In this document: piece after piece, positions 47,180 to 59,600 of the stretch | Position numbering within the stretch: the stretch's first letter is position 1 | Layout: every line of letters starts with the position of its first letter | Origin: Hoplostethus atlanticus | Taxonomy: Eukaryota > Chordata > Actinopteri > Trachichthyiformes > Trachichthyidae | Length of the DNA stretch: 64,000 nt | Assembly (NCBI GenBank): GCA_034670405.1 | Contig: JAXDDX010000145.1 | Coordinates: forward strand, 1,001,001-1,065,000 | Direction of reading: 5' to 3' | Position numbers and translations under genes: made by a program | The notes under the pieces: model-generated | What the model was told of the DNA's origin: nothing | The model's database searches: none | What the model saw: the letters and a program-made list of their open reading frames with translations, nothing else

Positions 47180-47440
47180 TCCTTCCCCCTTTTCTTCCCA
47201 TTTTCTCTCTCTTTCCTCCTGGATGTATGTCTCTCCCATGATTCATGGTTTTTGGCCAGAAGCTGGAACCCGTGCAGTTATAAGTGGAACATTCCATCAG
47301 CGGCGGCCGACACCGTTTGCCCTGCGATTGCGCAACCCTATTGTATTCCACAACACATTTCGGGGGCAAAATCATTGGCATTTCACGATGCTTGACACTT
47401 GATTTGAAAGGATATTCAGCATTACAATGAAATGTGATGA
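46740..47440. promoter_or_regulatory. CpG-bearing candidate regulatory segment
   Basis: From about 46765 to 47130 the sequence has many CpGs (CCGACGGCGGCGACACCGAG, TCGCAGTCGAGCGCGCGCC), unlike its surroundings. Then come (CT)n at 47148-47176 and a mixed stretch with a TEAD palindrome at 47286-47295. A 250-codon open frame spans 46650-47402, but it includes low-complexity Cys/Val and Ser/Leu runs and no known family. It may be an enhancer or a distal promoter about 9.5 kb before col2a1. Confidence 0.3.
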
Positions 47441-48172
47441 CATTCAATGCTAGCAAATAAATGGGAATGCTGAAGAGGGGAAACGATCCTTCCAGGCTCA
47501 ATTTGCGCCAAGTCTTAGAAATCACTTCTGCTTTACAGGTTATAAGCCACAGGAAGAGTAAATAATGACACATTACCAAATGATCCTCTGTTGAGAGAAA
47601 ACTCATGTTGATATATTTTAGGTCGACATTTTGTAATAAGTTTTGTTGTCTTTCATTTTCTTTGCTTCACTCAAAGTATTTCAGAGTGGAGTGGAGTATT
47701 TTTCTTGCCAAAACCGAGTTTGCAATATAAACTGGGCATTTAACAGATGACTGTGCCACGAGCCAAAAATAAAGTTGTCTGTACAACCATCCTATTTAAC
47801 ACAGTACTGAATGACTGCCACTGACTGAGGACACGCCCCCCCCCTCCAGAAAAAGTAACTTCAAGGGAAAAAAAAGCAGCACTTTTTTTGACTTAATGGC
47901 ATGTTTTCCATGTCGATGGCATGTCAAATGTCTGTCATCTGAAGCACTGGCATGCTTTAACCCCGCTATTACGCCACTAAAAAGGAGACTCTGTGATTGG
48001 TGGATTACCGACCTACTGTGGCACGACCCTATTATCAAAATATACAAGAATACTTGCTTCATTCAAGGACCGGTGCACCAGTAGTTTTTTTTTTATATGT
48101 CCCCCTGCACAAATAAAGCTTGGTTCGCTGGTTCGGACTAGAGCGAAAAGAAAGTAGTCATTTATACTGTAA

Positions 48173-48176
<4 letters not shown>

Positions 48177-48214
<38 letters not shown>
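48177..48214 (+). repeat. (TG)n microsatellite
   Basis: About 18 TG units, running into a short GA stretch. Confidence 0.95.
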
Positions 48215-48224
<10 letters not shown>

Positions 48225-50190
48225 CGAGACAGAAAGAAAGAGAGGGTGTGTGCTTGCACATGAGTCTATTCCGTACGTTCCCTTGCAACTTGACACCAAT
48301 TAATCTGACCGCCATGCCTTGTAATTATTACCAAATGTAGGTGTGGCGTGTTGCTGCCTGTCATAAAGATCTGGTTGAGGAGGCGGTGGTCTCGCTTTGA
48401 TACGTTTCTTTTTCATCCTCATAATTGATGGTTTCAGTACGATGCACGACATGGATTCATCTTGAGTGAACGCAGGACGATACGTGACCCAGGGGCCGAC
48501 GTGACCCTGAGGTAGGATCCATGCAGGGGCATTAGGGGAGAGAGTTGGATGGTTTCTCCCTCAACAAAGGTCTGGCGGTCTCACCGTCGGTCAGGGGAGA
48601 ATCCAGCCTGCCCGGGTCTGCTCATGCAGCTGTCGGTCCAAGATGGAGGGAGGAGAGGAGGGAGAGGGCAGGGGTTTTCCTTGGGGGGGCTCCTGAGGGC
48701 AGGAATGTGGACGGGAGAAAAGGTGAGCGTGGCCATATTGTTGAGTTCAGCGCAGGAACTTCAGCTGTTGTCTCTCTATCTCCACCTGGGCACTGAACTT
48801 CAGACATCCGCACAAAGTTTTCTTCTCTGTAGCCTCGTAGATTTGATTGTATTCCTTCCCACTTTACTTTTTTTTAATTCATCCCCAAAATAAAAACTTT
48901 GGATGATGGGTTCTTAAACCTTTTCGATCAGAGGCTCACACTTTGGGAACACACAGGAAACAAGTCTGTGGTCCATTTTAGGTCTTGAATCATTGAAAAC
49001 AACAAGTCTTTGTATCGGGACCGTCTGTTAAATTGATTTTTCTCATTGAATCTATTGACTACCAATGTAATTTACTTCCAGATTGTGGGATTATCTGCGA
49101 TTCAGCTGTGCAGCCTTGCTCTGGACAATGGACAATACTAACCGATCCCCCTCACCGGTCTACAGTGTGTTTTCTCACGTCGTCCCTGGTTGCGTTCTGT
49201 AGTTTCATCTACAGAACCTCTTTGCCTTCCATACAGAGGTCTATTCATGTGCCTAACCTGTGCTGATCTGCAGGAAATGAGCTCCATACCTACAATACAG
49301 TACGCCCTCACAAATATGGCCTCCGGTGTTTTGGCTTTGCCATAGCCATCAATTATGAGACGCCTATGAACCGGGACATGTTTCGGATGAGGTACACAGT
49401 GTTTTCTTGTTGAGACTGGCAAAATAGCGTCAGAAACAATGCAAAATGGAGGGTAGTGACACGTTTCTTTCATATTTACTTTATAATAATTTCATTTCAT
49501 CATTAGATTTCAACGGAGACAATACTTCAGTGTATTTCTCAAGGAATTCCAATAGAGAAACGAACAACATCCATAGATGGATCGCATTCTCCCTCCGACT
49601 CGAGAAAGCTTGCCTAATGTCTTATGATGACACACTAACAGCCTTAATACTTAATGGCGGTGATTGAGGTTTTTCGTGTGGAGAGGGGAAACTATCTGTT
49701 CCCCCGAGGAAAAAAAACATCGCCGAGGACAACAAATACGCTGCCAGCATCTCTTTAAATCAGAGCAAGTGAATCACTACCAGATGGATCTCCGTAGATC
49801 ACTGTGCCGCAGTGCTCCTCCTCGCTGTCTTTGTTCTGTTTGTTTGTTTGGCCTCTTATAATGGGAATTATACTTCTCAGTGCAGCTGTCTTTGATCAGC
49901 CTCTCAACATATATTCCCATGTCTTGTCAGTGAGCATCTGATGGGAGAAGAAACCCAACGAGGGACAATTTGGACAAAGTGTTAGAAGGTCATATGCCCT
50001 GTTAGGCTTTAGCAAAGATTCATCCATTCTTCTTTGTTTCTTGAACCAATGAAATCCCTTCATTTACTGGAGGCAGTGCACTGCTAGAAAACTATCTTTG
50101 ACCAAACAAATCATATCACTATCAGATATAATGACTCTTGCTGGAATGGGGATGTGATCGAACAATCTGCAGAGCAAAACGTTCAACTCC

Positions 50191-50230
<40 letters not shown>

Positions 50231-52583
50231 GCAGAGAGAGAAAAAGAGGGGGGCAGCTTACCGTGCAGCTAAATGCCAGCTCTTCAGACGGATGCTCTCG
50301 GAAATCCCAAGAGGCCGTGGAGAGCAGATGTGTGAGGTGTGTGAGGCCCCAAAGCGCCTTCATGGACACTTTCACCTTCAAGTAGCCTCTCACAAAGTAA
50401 CGACCAAAAGTTCCTCAATACATAAATCTTCGGCGTCCCCCCAAAAAGTCAAGCGTCACCAAAAGAAAGTCGCAAACTCTCACAATTAACGCATTTTACA
50501 CCTTAATCTATTTATTGCAGACTATTAAAACAAGCTCAGTTTTATTGCTCGGCGTTTATCTTGGGCCCGCGGTATACCACTGCAGCAACAGGATACAATG
50601 TTCGTAACGAAACACTTGCCGGATGAAATAGCCGACTTTTTTGGCGGTGATGGATGTATTGAAAACAGCTAGCAGGGAAACCAGACGGCACCCGACCCAA
50701 AGAAAGAACAAAAAACCTTCCCAGATTCTCGTGGCCGGGGCCCATTTAGAGAGGCAGGAACACTGATCACACTGATAGACAAACCAGACACGTTCAGAGA
50801 CGGAGAGAGCGACAGAGGAGGAAGGAGAACGGGATGAGGGTTGAGAAGGGTTGGAGAGAAATACTCCTAGAGAAGATGAATCACAGCTTAATCATGTTTA
50901 CCTTGATATTCCTCCCATACCTGAAGTGTTTCCTGTCATTTACCACCTAGTCTGAACAAATCCAGACGGAATTGACGTATTGTATGTTGGACCTCATAAA
51001 CAGTCTAAAGCGTTTATACAGTAAACAGTATGAAGAGTTTGTCATTGTCTGACAGGATATCCCGCCCTGATATACTTCAAAGAATACTTTTCTTTTGAAA
51101 GTATTTGAAGCAGTTCAATAATGTGTACGTCAGCAGTCACAAACGCACATGAAGTTTCCACTTCTTTCCCCCCCACCCTTCTCCCTCATCGTCCTTACTC
51201 TTCTCCTTACTCTCCCTCGTTTCCCTCTCTCTCTCAAAGCGGAGGAGTCGCAGTAACACGTGCCCCGGACCACTGAAACCGAGCTCTTCCAGAGATTTGG
51301 ACTATTTCGGAGAACGCTCCCCCACCCCCCCCCCTCCCCCCCTTTACTCCTCGAAGAGATTTCCACAGATGCTGCCACATTCTACTGCTTTCCTCAATTT
51401 TCCTCTCCTTTTCTAACTCTCTTTTTCTCATCATGTGGTCAATAATTCCTACTTTGTTCTTCTCAGGTATATGTTACACCTACCTTTACTGAAATAAAGG
51501 AAGATTTTCCTTGTTGACATACATGGTTCTCGTGCATTACGAGCATAACTCCTGAATGTCCCTTTTTTCGGGGCTCACACTGGAGTGTCAACTGCTGCCA
51601 GTTCAAACAGTGAGGGCTTTGTGTTAGACAGTCATTGACCTATGTCAACATGATGGGGCCGTGTTGTTGACTGATGTGCTTCGAGCCGGACGGAGGGATG
51701 TCTCTCCGTCTGAGGCATCACAGTGACGAAACGGCAACATTCCTGCGTCCACCTCTCCTGCATCTGTCCGCCCAGTTTATTCTTTCTCACTTTTAAAGAC
51801 ATATTGTCATGAAACACTGTATCTCAAACAGCCCCATCATTCATTGTGCCTCATGACAGCAAACAGTGTCTCCAGCAGCAGTGTTCTGCATGTTGGAATA
51901 AAAGTGACATTCCTGCAATAGCTACATCTGTGGTAATACTTCCTGATTTGGGAGAAAATACTGCATATTGAGCCATAACACACTGGAGGGAGAATTTGAA
52001 CATACTTAAAAAAAAACATTTTTGCTTACAAGCACAATTACTGTATTTGCTTTTTGAAGTCCATAAATCTCACGATGATAAACCGGGGGGTCTGTTTGGT
52101 GGAGCGAGTTTATTTAGCCAAGCCAAATCCCACTGCAAGTTCCCAGCCCTCCTTCATGCCTTAGTGTTCCATCAATAAACACATAAACATCAAAGTATTT
52201 TAGTCGAGACTGTGAGTTCATTACGAGTAGATTAGACGTGTTGTATTTTGTGGTGCAAGAACACAAAGGCCATCAGTAGTAATGTTAATAGGAGGGGATA
52301 TTGTGAAATTCCCAAATCCTGGGAAAATTGAATGGAAGTTTGAGTGAAAATGTGTTCAGGGGGAGAGCCAAATGGTATGAATAACGACTGATCCCAGGCT
52401 ATCCTCATTTGGCCCTGTAGTGGAAAGCAGGCTATTGGAAGTAGTGTTTTGGGGCAGCGTTCTGACAGTGGGCTCTTTCACATCCAACCCAGCTGGTGAT
52501 GTCATGGCTTTTGTTATTTCAGTGGCAATTTCATATGGCCTCAGTTAAAGCTCTCCCTGCTGTGTGTGCATGCCCCCCTCCCC

Positions 52584-52584
<1 letters not shown>

Positions 52585-52618
<34 letters not shown>
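52585..52618 (+). repeat. (CA)n microsatellite
   Basis: About 17 AC units followed by a pyrimidine-rich stretch. Confidence 0.95.
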
Positions 52619-52621
<3 letters not shown>

Positions 52622-54987
52622 TCTCATCTTCAATCTCCTTCCCACTCTCAGCGTCCCACCCTCCACCCTTCACTTTCAGCTTTCCCCTCCCTCCCCTCCT
52701 GCATTCCATCTTTGTACGATCCTTTTCCCACCCACCCACTTTACCTCTCACTCTCACTCCTTCATTTTCTATTTTTCTGCAACTCCCCTCTCTCTCTCAG
52801 CCCCCTTCTTCTCCCCCCCTTCTCCATTTGCCCAAAATCTCTGATTATCTTTCCAGACAGACTTCATTGCTAAACAACTACAGACCTATATTCACTACAT
52901 TATCTACAGCATGAACTTGTAATTTGTCACTGCATCATAAATTCACAGGAAAAAAAAGGTGATTTGCTCACGAGCAGTTGCAAATGATTAGAAAGTGATC
53001 AAAGGCTACAGAGGGAGTGCTTCTGATAATTTAAAACAGGCTGGTGAAGCTGTAGGGGGAGTTAAAACAATGAGGCTCTTATTGGGCAGGAATAACCACT
53101 GAACTCTGGGGTACTCAGGTGGCACACATTTGATACCTCAAGTGCCAGTGTTTATTTTTCCATCCGTTCTGAAGCATCAGGGACTCTGTCACCCCTTCAC
53201 CCCCTCGCCCCGCTGGAGAGGGCGACGCGTCTGTCAGTCCAGCGCAGACAACTTTTGAAACAATAATCAAAGTCCGCCTCTCTCCCAGCCTCTCTCTCTG
53301 CAACAAAGAGTTGTCTTGTCTCAACCCATCGTCGGGCCTTAATACTTAAATTACACACACACACACACACAGGTTCAGATGAGAAGTATGAAGTATCAGT
53401 GCTTCTCACAGACCGCCGGTCTCAGAAGGGTGCCCTTTCAGCGGAAGTCCTGTCCAAAGAACTGTCTTCAAAGAGCTCACTGAAAGAACACATACATACA
53501 TACATACAACATCTCAACACATACAACATCTCAACACAGATCCATGCACCGTAAGTATGCACTCTTGGCAATGCTGTATAGTTGCTATAGTGCTACAGTT
53601 AGTTTCACAACTGTTGACAGCTTTTCAGTCCCCAGCTCTGCCGGCGCTGACTAAATAAGAAAGACTAAATAGGGCTGCTTTTAGATCCTGCAGCCTAGGA
53701 ATAGATAATTGCTGGGTGAGTGATCCAGGGCCTTTGATCCACGGGTTGTGCAGGGTTTTACAGACAAGCCGCGAGATCACAAAAGAAAAACAATTATAAT
53801 TTTGCTATACATAGTCAGACGCGTGCTCTCCGTTCAATGCCGATCACACAAACTGGCTGAAAATACTAAGATTACAAGACGAATTACAAGTTGCTCGTTT
53901 TGCGAGTACACTTGGAAACTGACGGTGATGTCGAAAACAAAACTGAGGGAGAATTATGTACAACAAACCCACCAAGTACTTTTTTAAGCAAATGAAAGCG
54001 ACCTGACCTGAATCAAATAAATGGTTCGATTTCGCTTTTGACCACATCCGGTTAAGTGTATCTAAGTGAAATGAGCTGGCAAAGACGTCTTGACACTTGC
54101 AGCAACATATTGGCAGGTGTTTACAACAGATCTCTCAGCACACAGGGGATCATGTACTGCACTTCACATAACTGGACACGATAAATGACTTGCAGTATAC
54201 CTGACCCTTTGGACAACCGCACTCCTTGGAAGAGTGGTAGAGAATAGAACGAATGCTGCACGCTCAGGAGGCACCAGCTGCTCCTGGTTCCAATAAAGCG
54301 TTGAGGGGTCAAAGGTCAAAGTTCACAGGTCACAACCTGCAGAGTGGTGAGGGGTGAGTGGATGCAACCGAACTGTCCCTCGTCATTTATATATAGTCCA
54401 GAGTTGTATAGCTGCAAGGTAGGGATGGCTGGTCGCGGCATGTCCGTGAGCACTCACTCAGCTACTGTGACTTACACTACAATGCTTCAGCTACATGTTG
54501 GCGGGGGTTCGGCTGCGGACCAGAGCGGCAGTCCAGCACTAACTATGGGCTCTATTCTGAGGTCTGATGGGAGAGAAGTGGCCCTGGATGCACTTCAAGA
54601 CTACATTGACTAGAATATGGCAAAGGTGTTGGGAGGCGTTTCAGCTTAAATTTAGAGGAAGCACTGGATCGGCAAAAGGGCAAAAAACATCTTGTTGTCA
54701 TCCCAGCCAACTTTTCAACATCAGGGTGCTCTGAGAAAGCCAGACTGAAAAATGTAGTAAAGTAAAAAAAAACAGGAGTGTTAAAGTTGTTGCTATGCTT
54801 GCATCAGAGGTTCTGGTTAGTAAACCAAAACTTAATTATGACCTATTATTTATCTATTTTTACCCAATTTTGTAAATCTATTATTTGCCTCCAATTATCA
54901 ACAGCGAGACGGGGGAAATTACACAGTTGAAATTACAGAGAAATTACAGAGTAAAAACGTCAAAGTTGGAAAGGTCTCTGTAATTCT

Positions 54988-55027
54988 GAGTGAGTGAGTG
55001 AGTGAGTGAGTGAGTGAGTGAGTGAGT
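54988..55027 (+). repeat. (GAGT)n tetranucleotide microsatellite
   Basis: Ten GAGT units without interruption. Confidence 0.95.
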
Positions 55028-56321
55028 TGCACACAGCTTGAGAGTATCCATCTGAAAAGGCATGTGTGATCTAATGCACTAATCCATGGAAGACAGGGGA
55101 CACCAGCTCCACAACAGAACCCCATTGTCACGGACAGATGTAAAAAAAAAAAAGAAAAGAAAGAAAAAAAGGAAAATAAGCTACATAGGCAGCGTCTCCT
55201 CAAAGTAATCCTTTCCAGGATCCATGATTACACTGAGAGAAAAGAGAGAGAATACAAAGTGTCTCATCAAATGTCCATTGAAAAAATAATCTCGTCAGAT
55301 TCACCATACATGTGAATCTCCCCCATTTTAGGAAAATGTGATTATTATCAGCCTCCCGTGATTGTCTGTCTGCTATAAGCCCTCCACCTCAGCCAGGGTC
55401 CTCCTGTCTTTTCCCAGAGGCTAGCAGCCTTCCCAGGAATTCCATGGTTCCCACCATCAGATCAAATTCCTCCCTTCCACTCTAGTCTAAGCTTTATACA
55501 CACAAGCCAGGACAGCCCAGCAGGCAAACCAGGTAAGGTACCTGGCTCCGCCTTCTTTGGCATGAATCTCTTTTTCTTCAGCAAATCAAAACAATATTAT
55601 GGTCTACCATTTCAGAAATAGCATCATCTTTGTCTATTTTATTGTAATGTAAAGAAGATGATAACTCATAGATCAAAGCTATGAGACTTTTTTACTATAA
55701 TATTCCTTAAACACTGATAGTGACCTTATCATACTTTACTTTATTTTCATCTCCTATGGTATGACTATAATATTCCTATAGCCCAATATTCCCATGGGGA
55801 CTTCAGGTGTGGCTGTGGTACTCAATAGTTAGTTTATAGTGAAGTTATCATAACAGTCTTGCAATACTTTCTAATATCTTTCTAAGAATTATTATAGGAT
55901 TATTATAGTTACTTTTCTAAATCATGGGCTGACTCATTAGAACATGTGTGTATGCTATATCCCATGCATGCCTTTTCAAATCAACGTTTATTCTCGCGAT
56001 ATACAGGCTTCACGTGATCAAAAGAAGAGCCTTCAATTAGATGGTATGTCGCGAAGTGATTGTGCGCTTCGGATGAACAACGCGAGGAGGAGAGAGGGGG
56101 GGAGGGCCGCGGAGTTTGAGCGGAAAAAAAAAACTTTTCAGACTTTTTGGGTACCCCCCTCTCAGCAGCAGGAGCAGCGGAGGAAGGAGTGGTCTGGGAC
56201 TCGGATAATGGAACCTGGGGGGACAGAATGGGAGGGAAACGGGGCTCGGGTTTCAGCTTGACAGGGGGTAAGGGGCCGGACCGATATTTGGGAATATACG
56301 AAGATTCATTGAAGGCAACGG

Positions 56322-56329
56322 GGACATAA
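56322..56329 (+). promoter_or_regulatory. candidate col2a1 TATA-like element
   Basis: ACATAAAA about 225 bases before the start codon is the best TATA-like word in the region. It would put the cap site near 56355 and give a leader of roughly 200 bases. The true cap site is not visible from sequence alone. Confidence 0.25.
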
Positions 56330-56521
56330 AACTACAGCGCCTGGCCTGAAGCGGTCGGTGCTGAGTTTCTGCTGGGGTCTGGGTCCTGCCACTGGATTCC
56401 CACATCGCCTTTTGGGGAAGGTTGCATGTTGAATGGTTCGGCTTTGTAACTGGGAACACACACACTAAATACTGAGAGAAGCCTCCGCTCCCTTCGCACC
56501 CTTCCTTTTTTTTTCTCTCTT

Positions 56522-56567
56522 CCAAGGGCCCCGCATGTCTAATATTTAGACATGTTCAGCTTTGTGG
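56522..56567 (+). promoter_or_regulatory. collagen-type 5' stem-loop around the col2a1 start codon
   Basis: The upper stem pairs CATGTCTAA (56534-56542) perfectly with TTAGACATG (56546-56554) across a 3-base loop, placing the start ATG (56552-56554) in the 3' arm. A lower stem pairs 56522-56529 with 56559-56567 (eight pairs, two of them G-U, one bulge). The internal loop is CCCG against TTCA. This layout matches the 5' stem-loop of human COL1A1 mRNA, which LARP6 binds. An upstream ATG at 56535 opens a four-codon ORF ending TAG at 56549, as in COL1A1. Confidence 0.75.
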
Positions 56568-56645
56568 ATTCCAGGACTGTACTGCTACTTGTAGCAAGCC
56601 AAGTCTTTCTATTAGCCGTTGTGAGATGTCAGGAGCCGGACGACC
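56552..56645 (+). CDS. col2a1: col2a1 exon 1 (coding part), signal peptide
   Basis: Encodes [31 protein letters not shown] and one base of the next codon. The hydrophobic core is residues 10-24 and cleavage is likely after Cys26, as human COL2A1 is cut before its QGQD. The MFSFVD opening is shared with COL1A1. Donor GTAAGT. Confidence 0.93.
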
Positions 56646-59600
56646 GTAAGTGGCAGTTTTCATTCATTTCTCTCAAAGATCCGGTGTTGGTTATTGTGAA
56701 CAAAATGATAAAAATGCTTGCCATAAGATGCATAAGAAGGGCAAAATAGTTCCACAAGTCTAAATACCCCTGTCATGTGTTTTGGCGTCGTATAAGCGCA
56801 GCACCTGTAACTCCGAATCGCCCCGTCCGTTGTTTTGGTGCTTGGGTTTGACTTGGTGAATTCCTTCGCACCGTTTTACGCACCGGACTGTGTGCGGTTG
56901 TTTCGGTACCCCGCTGCTTGGAAAAAGTGTCTGAGTGGTGATAGCTGCGGTCTTACTGGGTAATAATCGCGTTGATGTTATAGTAATATCTCCGAGGTTG
57001 TTTAAAGGTGCGTAAAAGTGATGGAACGGACTGCGGGATGTGGGCAGTTTGCGCGAGATAACGGCGCACAAAAGGTATTTGTAATTCCACTAAATTGGTT
57101 GTTAAGAGTCATTTTTCATAAAGTTTCGATTAGTTGTGGTAGTATAGCCACGATGCGATTTTTGATCACCCCCAATATTGGAATCAACTCTTTGCCTTAC
57201 CCCTCCTCCCCCCTCCCCCGCCTCTCTCTCGGACACCTGTGGGTACTTTGGAGGCTTTGGCAGGCTTCTCCCCCTTTAAACTGCAGATTCACTTCATTGA
57301 GGTGGGGGTAGAAGAGGGAGGGGGGGTTGGGGTGGGGAGGCAAAAAAACGAAAGGTGGTCAGGCTCAAGGGCCTTTGGTAGAAAGAGTTCACATTCCACT
57401 GCTGTCAGAGGGCACCAGGGCGAATCCAGGCTTGTTGAAGCTGAATGGTGGACTAGTAGGAGACTCCCATTAAAAAAAGCTTGAAAAAGTGCTTATTTTG
57501 ATATTTGCCTCATCCAGAAGCCGATGTGCCCTGCTGTTATTCTTCATACCTGCATGCTACCCCATTATTGTCTGTGCACATTCTTGTATATTGGGTTATA
57601 CAATACACCGGCCAATGCAATTTCACTGGGATTATTCATCATCGTTATTTGGTAGGAGTTTAGTATCGGGAGGAGACATTTGAGAGTGAAGGTATGCTGG
57701 TAGATTGGGGCCAGAAATAATGTTCCATATGATTTCAGGGTTTTCCATCTGCTGAAATGATTACCCAGAGCCTGTGACAGTCAGCCTAGAGAGAGAGAGA
57801 GGGAGGGAGAGAGAGACAGAGAGGGTGGGAGAGAGAGATGAGTGGAAAAAATATTATAAGAAGGGGGGTTTATTATTGCAATACTGAAAGGTGCATTCTT
57901 TGGAGTATATAGGTCAGGCATACCAAGGATCCAAATTAAAAGAGAGAGAGAAAGGTGGCATTTGAACGAGAGCAAGAGAAAGAGGAAAAAACTCAAGCCA
58001 AGGCAAAAAAAAAAAACATTCATGCAATTGCAAGTCTCAGGTTACCCTTTCAGAGATGAAGGCCCCTGGACATAATGCAAACCCTTCTTTCCTGAGTTTT
58101 AACTGGAGGCAGAATATTTTTTTTTTCTGGGACGCACTATGAAGCCCTAAAAGAGGCCAGAGTGTCTGGCGGTGACCCCAGCCTAGCAGGCTCAAAGGGC
58201 AGCAGGCAGCACTGAGTGTCACAGGGTTCGGTTTTTTTACCTCTCAACTCAGAGGTCACCGACTGTCCGTCCATGGAAGCAAGGAGGCCAGAGGGCTGAG
58301 CTGAGCTGGTGTAGGAGCAGGGGGGGGGCTAGGCCTGTGTGAGTTATTAATGCCTGTGTGTGGCAGCTGGAAAACAGAGCTGACTCTTAATATCGCAAAT
58401 AACACCTGGGTTCACTTTACCGTTTTCACCGTTCATTTTCCTCCCCCTGGCAAACGGTACAGCTGCCAACACACAGAGGAACGGAATTACAAACTTATCT
58501 TTGGAGCTGCAGTGAGGAAAGGTGCTCCTCTATACCTGCACGATAACAACTTGTCCCACAATATCCCATTTCATATTTGATCCAAAGAGGAGACAGGTGC
58601 ACGCCCTTACCAGTTCATACCAAGCCTGTAAAACCAAATATCGAAAAGCCAAGGCATGTGCAATGAAAGCCGGCCATTTTTCCGTTCTCTGACGCGCCTC
58701 TGGCATCAGACACAGCTATGGCTTCCAGATGGGGTTTAAATGTGCCCTATGTTTGCACAAGGCAATACTTTGTGAATTGCCCACTCTGTCCCCGTCCAGA
58801 AAGGCGTCATTCATGGCTGCTGAGGTCCGTTAGGTTACCTAGACCTAAGCAGGCCTCAAAGGTAAATATAACTACTGTACTTACTCCTTCTCTCCTCATC
58901 TCACTGCCCCTCTCGCTCTCCTTTTCCCCGAGGCCTCCCCCGTGGTGCTCCAACCACTTTCATCCTCGGAGGGTTCAGGGGTCCCGATCAGAGCGTGTTC
59001 TGTTGACTATTGAATATGTTGCCTGACTGGAACATGCACCAGAATGTGGCTAGTGTCCCAAAAGTTCATTGATGAAATCCGCTGTGCAGTGTAATTTAGA
59101 GCAGGTACGGTAGGCGTGTGTACAGTGTACCTGTGTTACCGCTTCCATCACGCTCTGTTACGCACTCTTGGCTGCGCTGCTGTCCGATAAAAAAACAAAA
59201 AACAACATCTAAACATTTTTTTCATCTAGTGAATGCTAAGTCTGTGTTTCGCGTGCAGTAATTAAGGGCGTCTTCACAACGTACACTAGCCCTATATTTA
59301 CCTTTGCAGCGCAATTAGAGGGGGAGAAAATCAGGCACGTGGTCTCTTGCTCCTGTGAAGTTATCTGGACAGTTTCCTGGAAGTCTTGCAGAGCGCGACA
59401 GCGGCGCTCGAGTCTGCGGGGTTACACTGTCACCCTGTGGCCGGTTTAGGAGTTGCAAGCTCTTGTGTTAGTTCCCAGGATTGGGTTTTAGTATTGGTTA
59501 TTCATATGGGGAATGTTCGCCCATTATTGGTTAGTTATAGAGGTTGTTGACTAAGATAGGTTTGTATTGGTGACATCAGTCATCAATAGGTTTGTAATGG

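Larger units (their letters stand above)
47450..56050. other. spacer upstream of col2a1, no gene recognised
   Basis: Long stretch with no recognised exon on either strand. It includes (TG)n at 48177, a hAT-like GGTTCTTAAACCTTTTC near 48910, (CT)n at 50195-50228, (CA)n at 52585-52618, a small tandem duplication near 53505-53535 and (GAGT)n at 54988-55027. Distal col2a1 control elements could lie here, but I cannot point to one. Confidence 0.5.

Noticed and set aside
46650-47402. 250-codon open frame
   Set aside because: It starts in a TG repeat and crosses a CT repeat, with no known domain. I kept the region as a regulatory candidate only.
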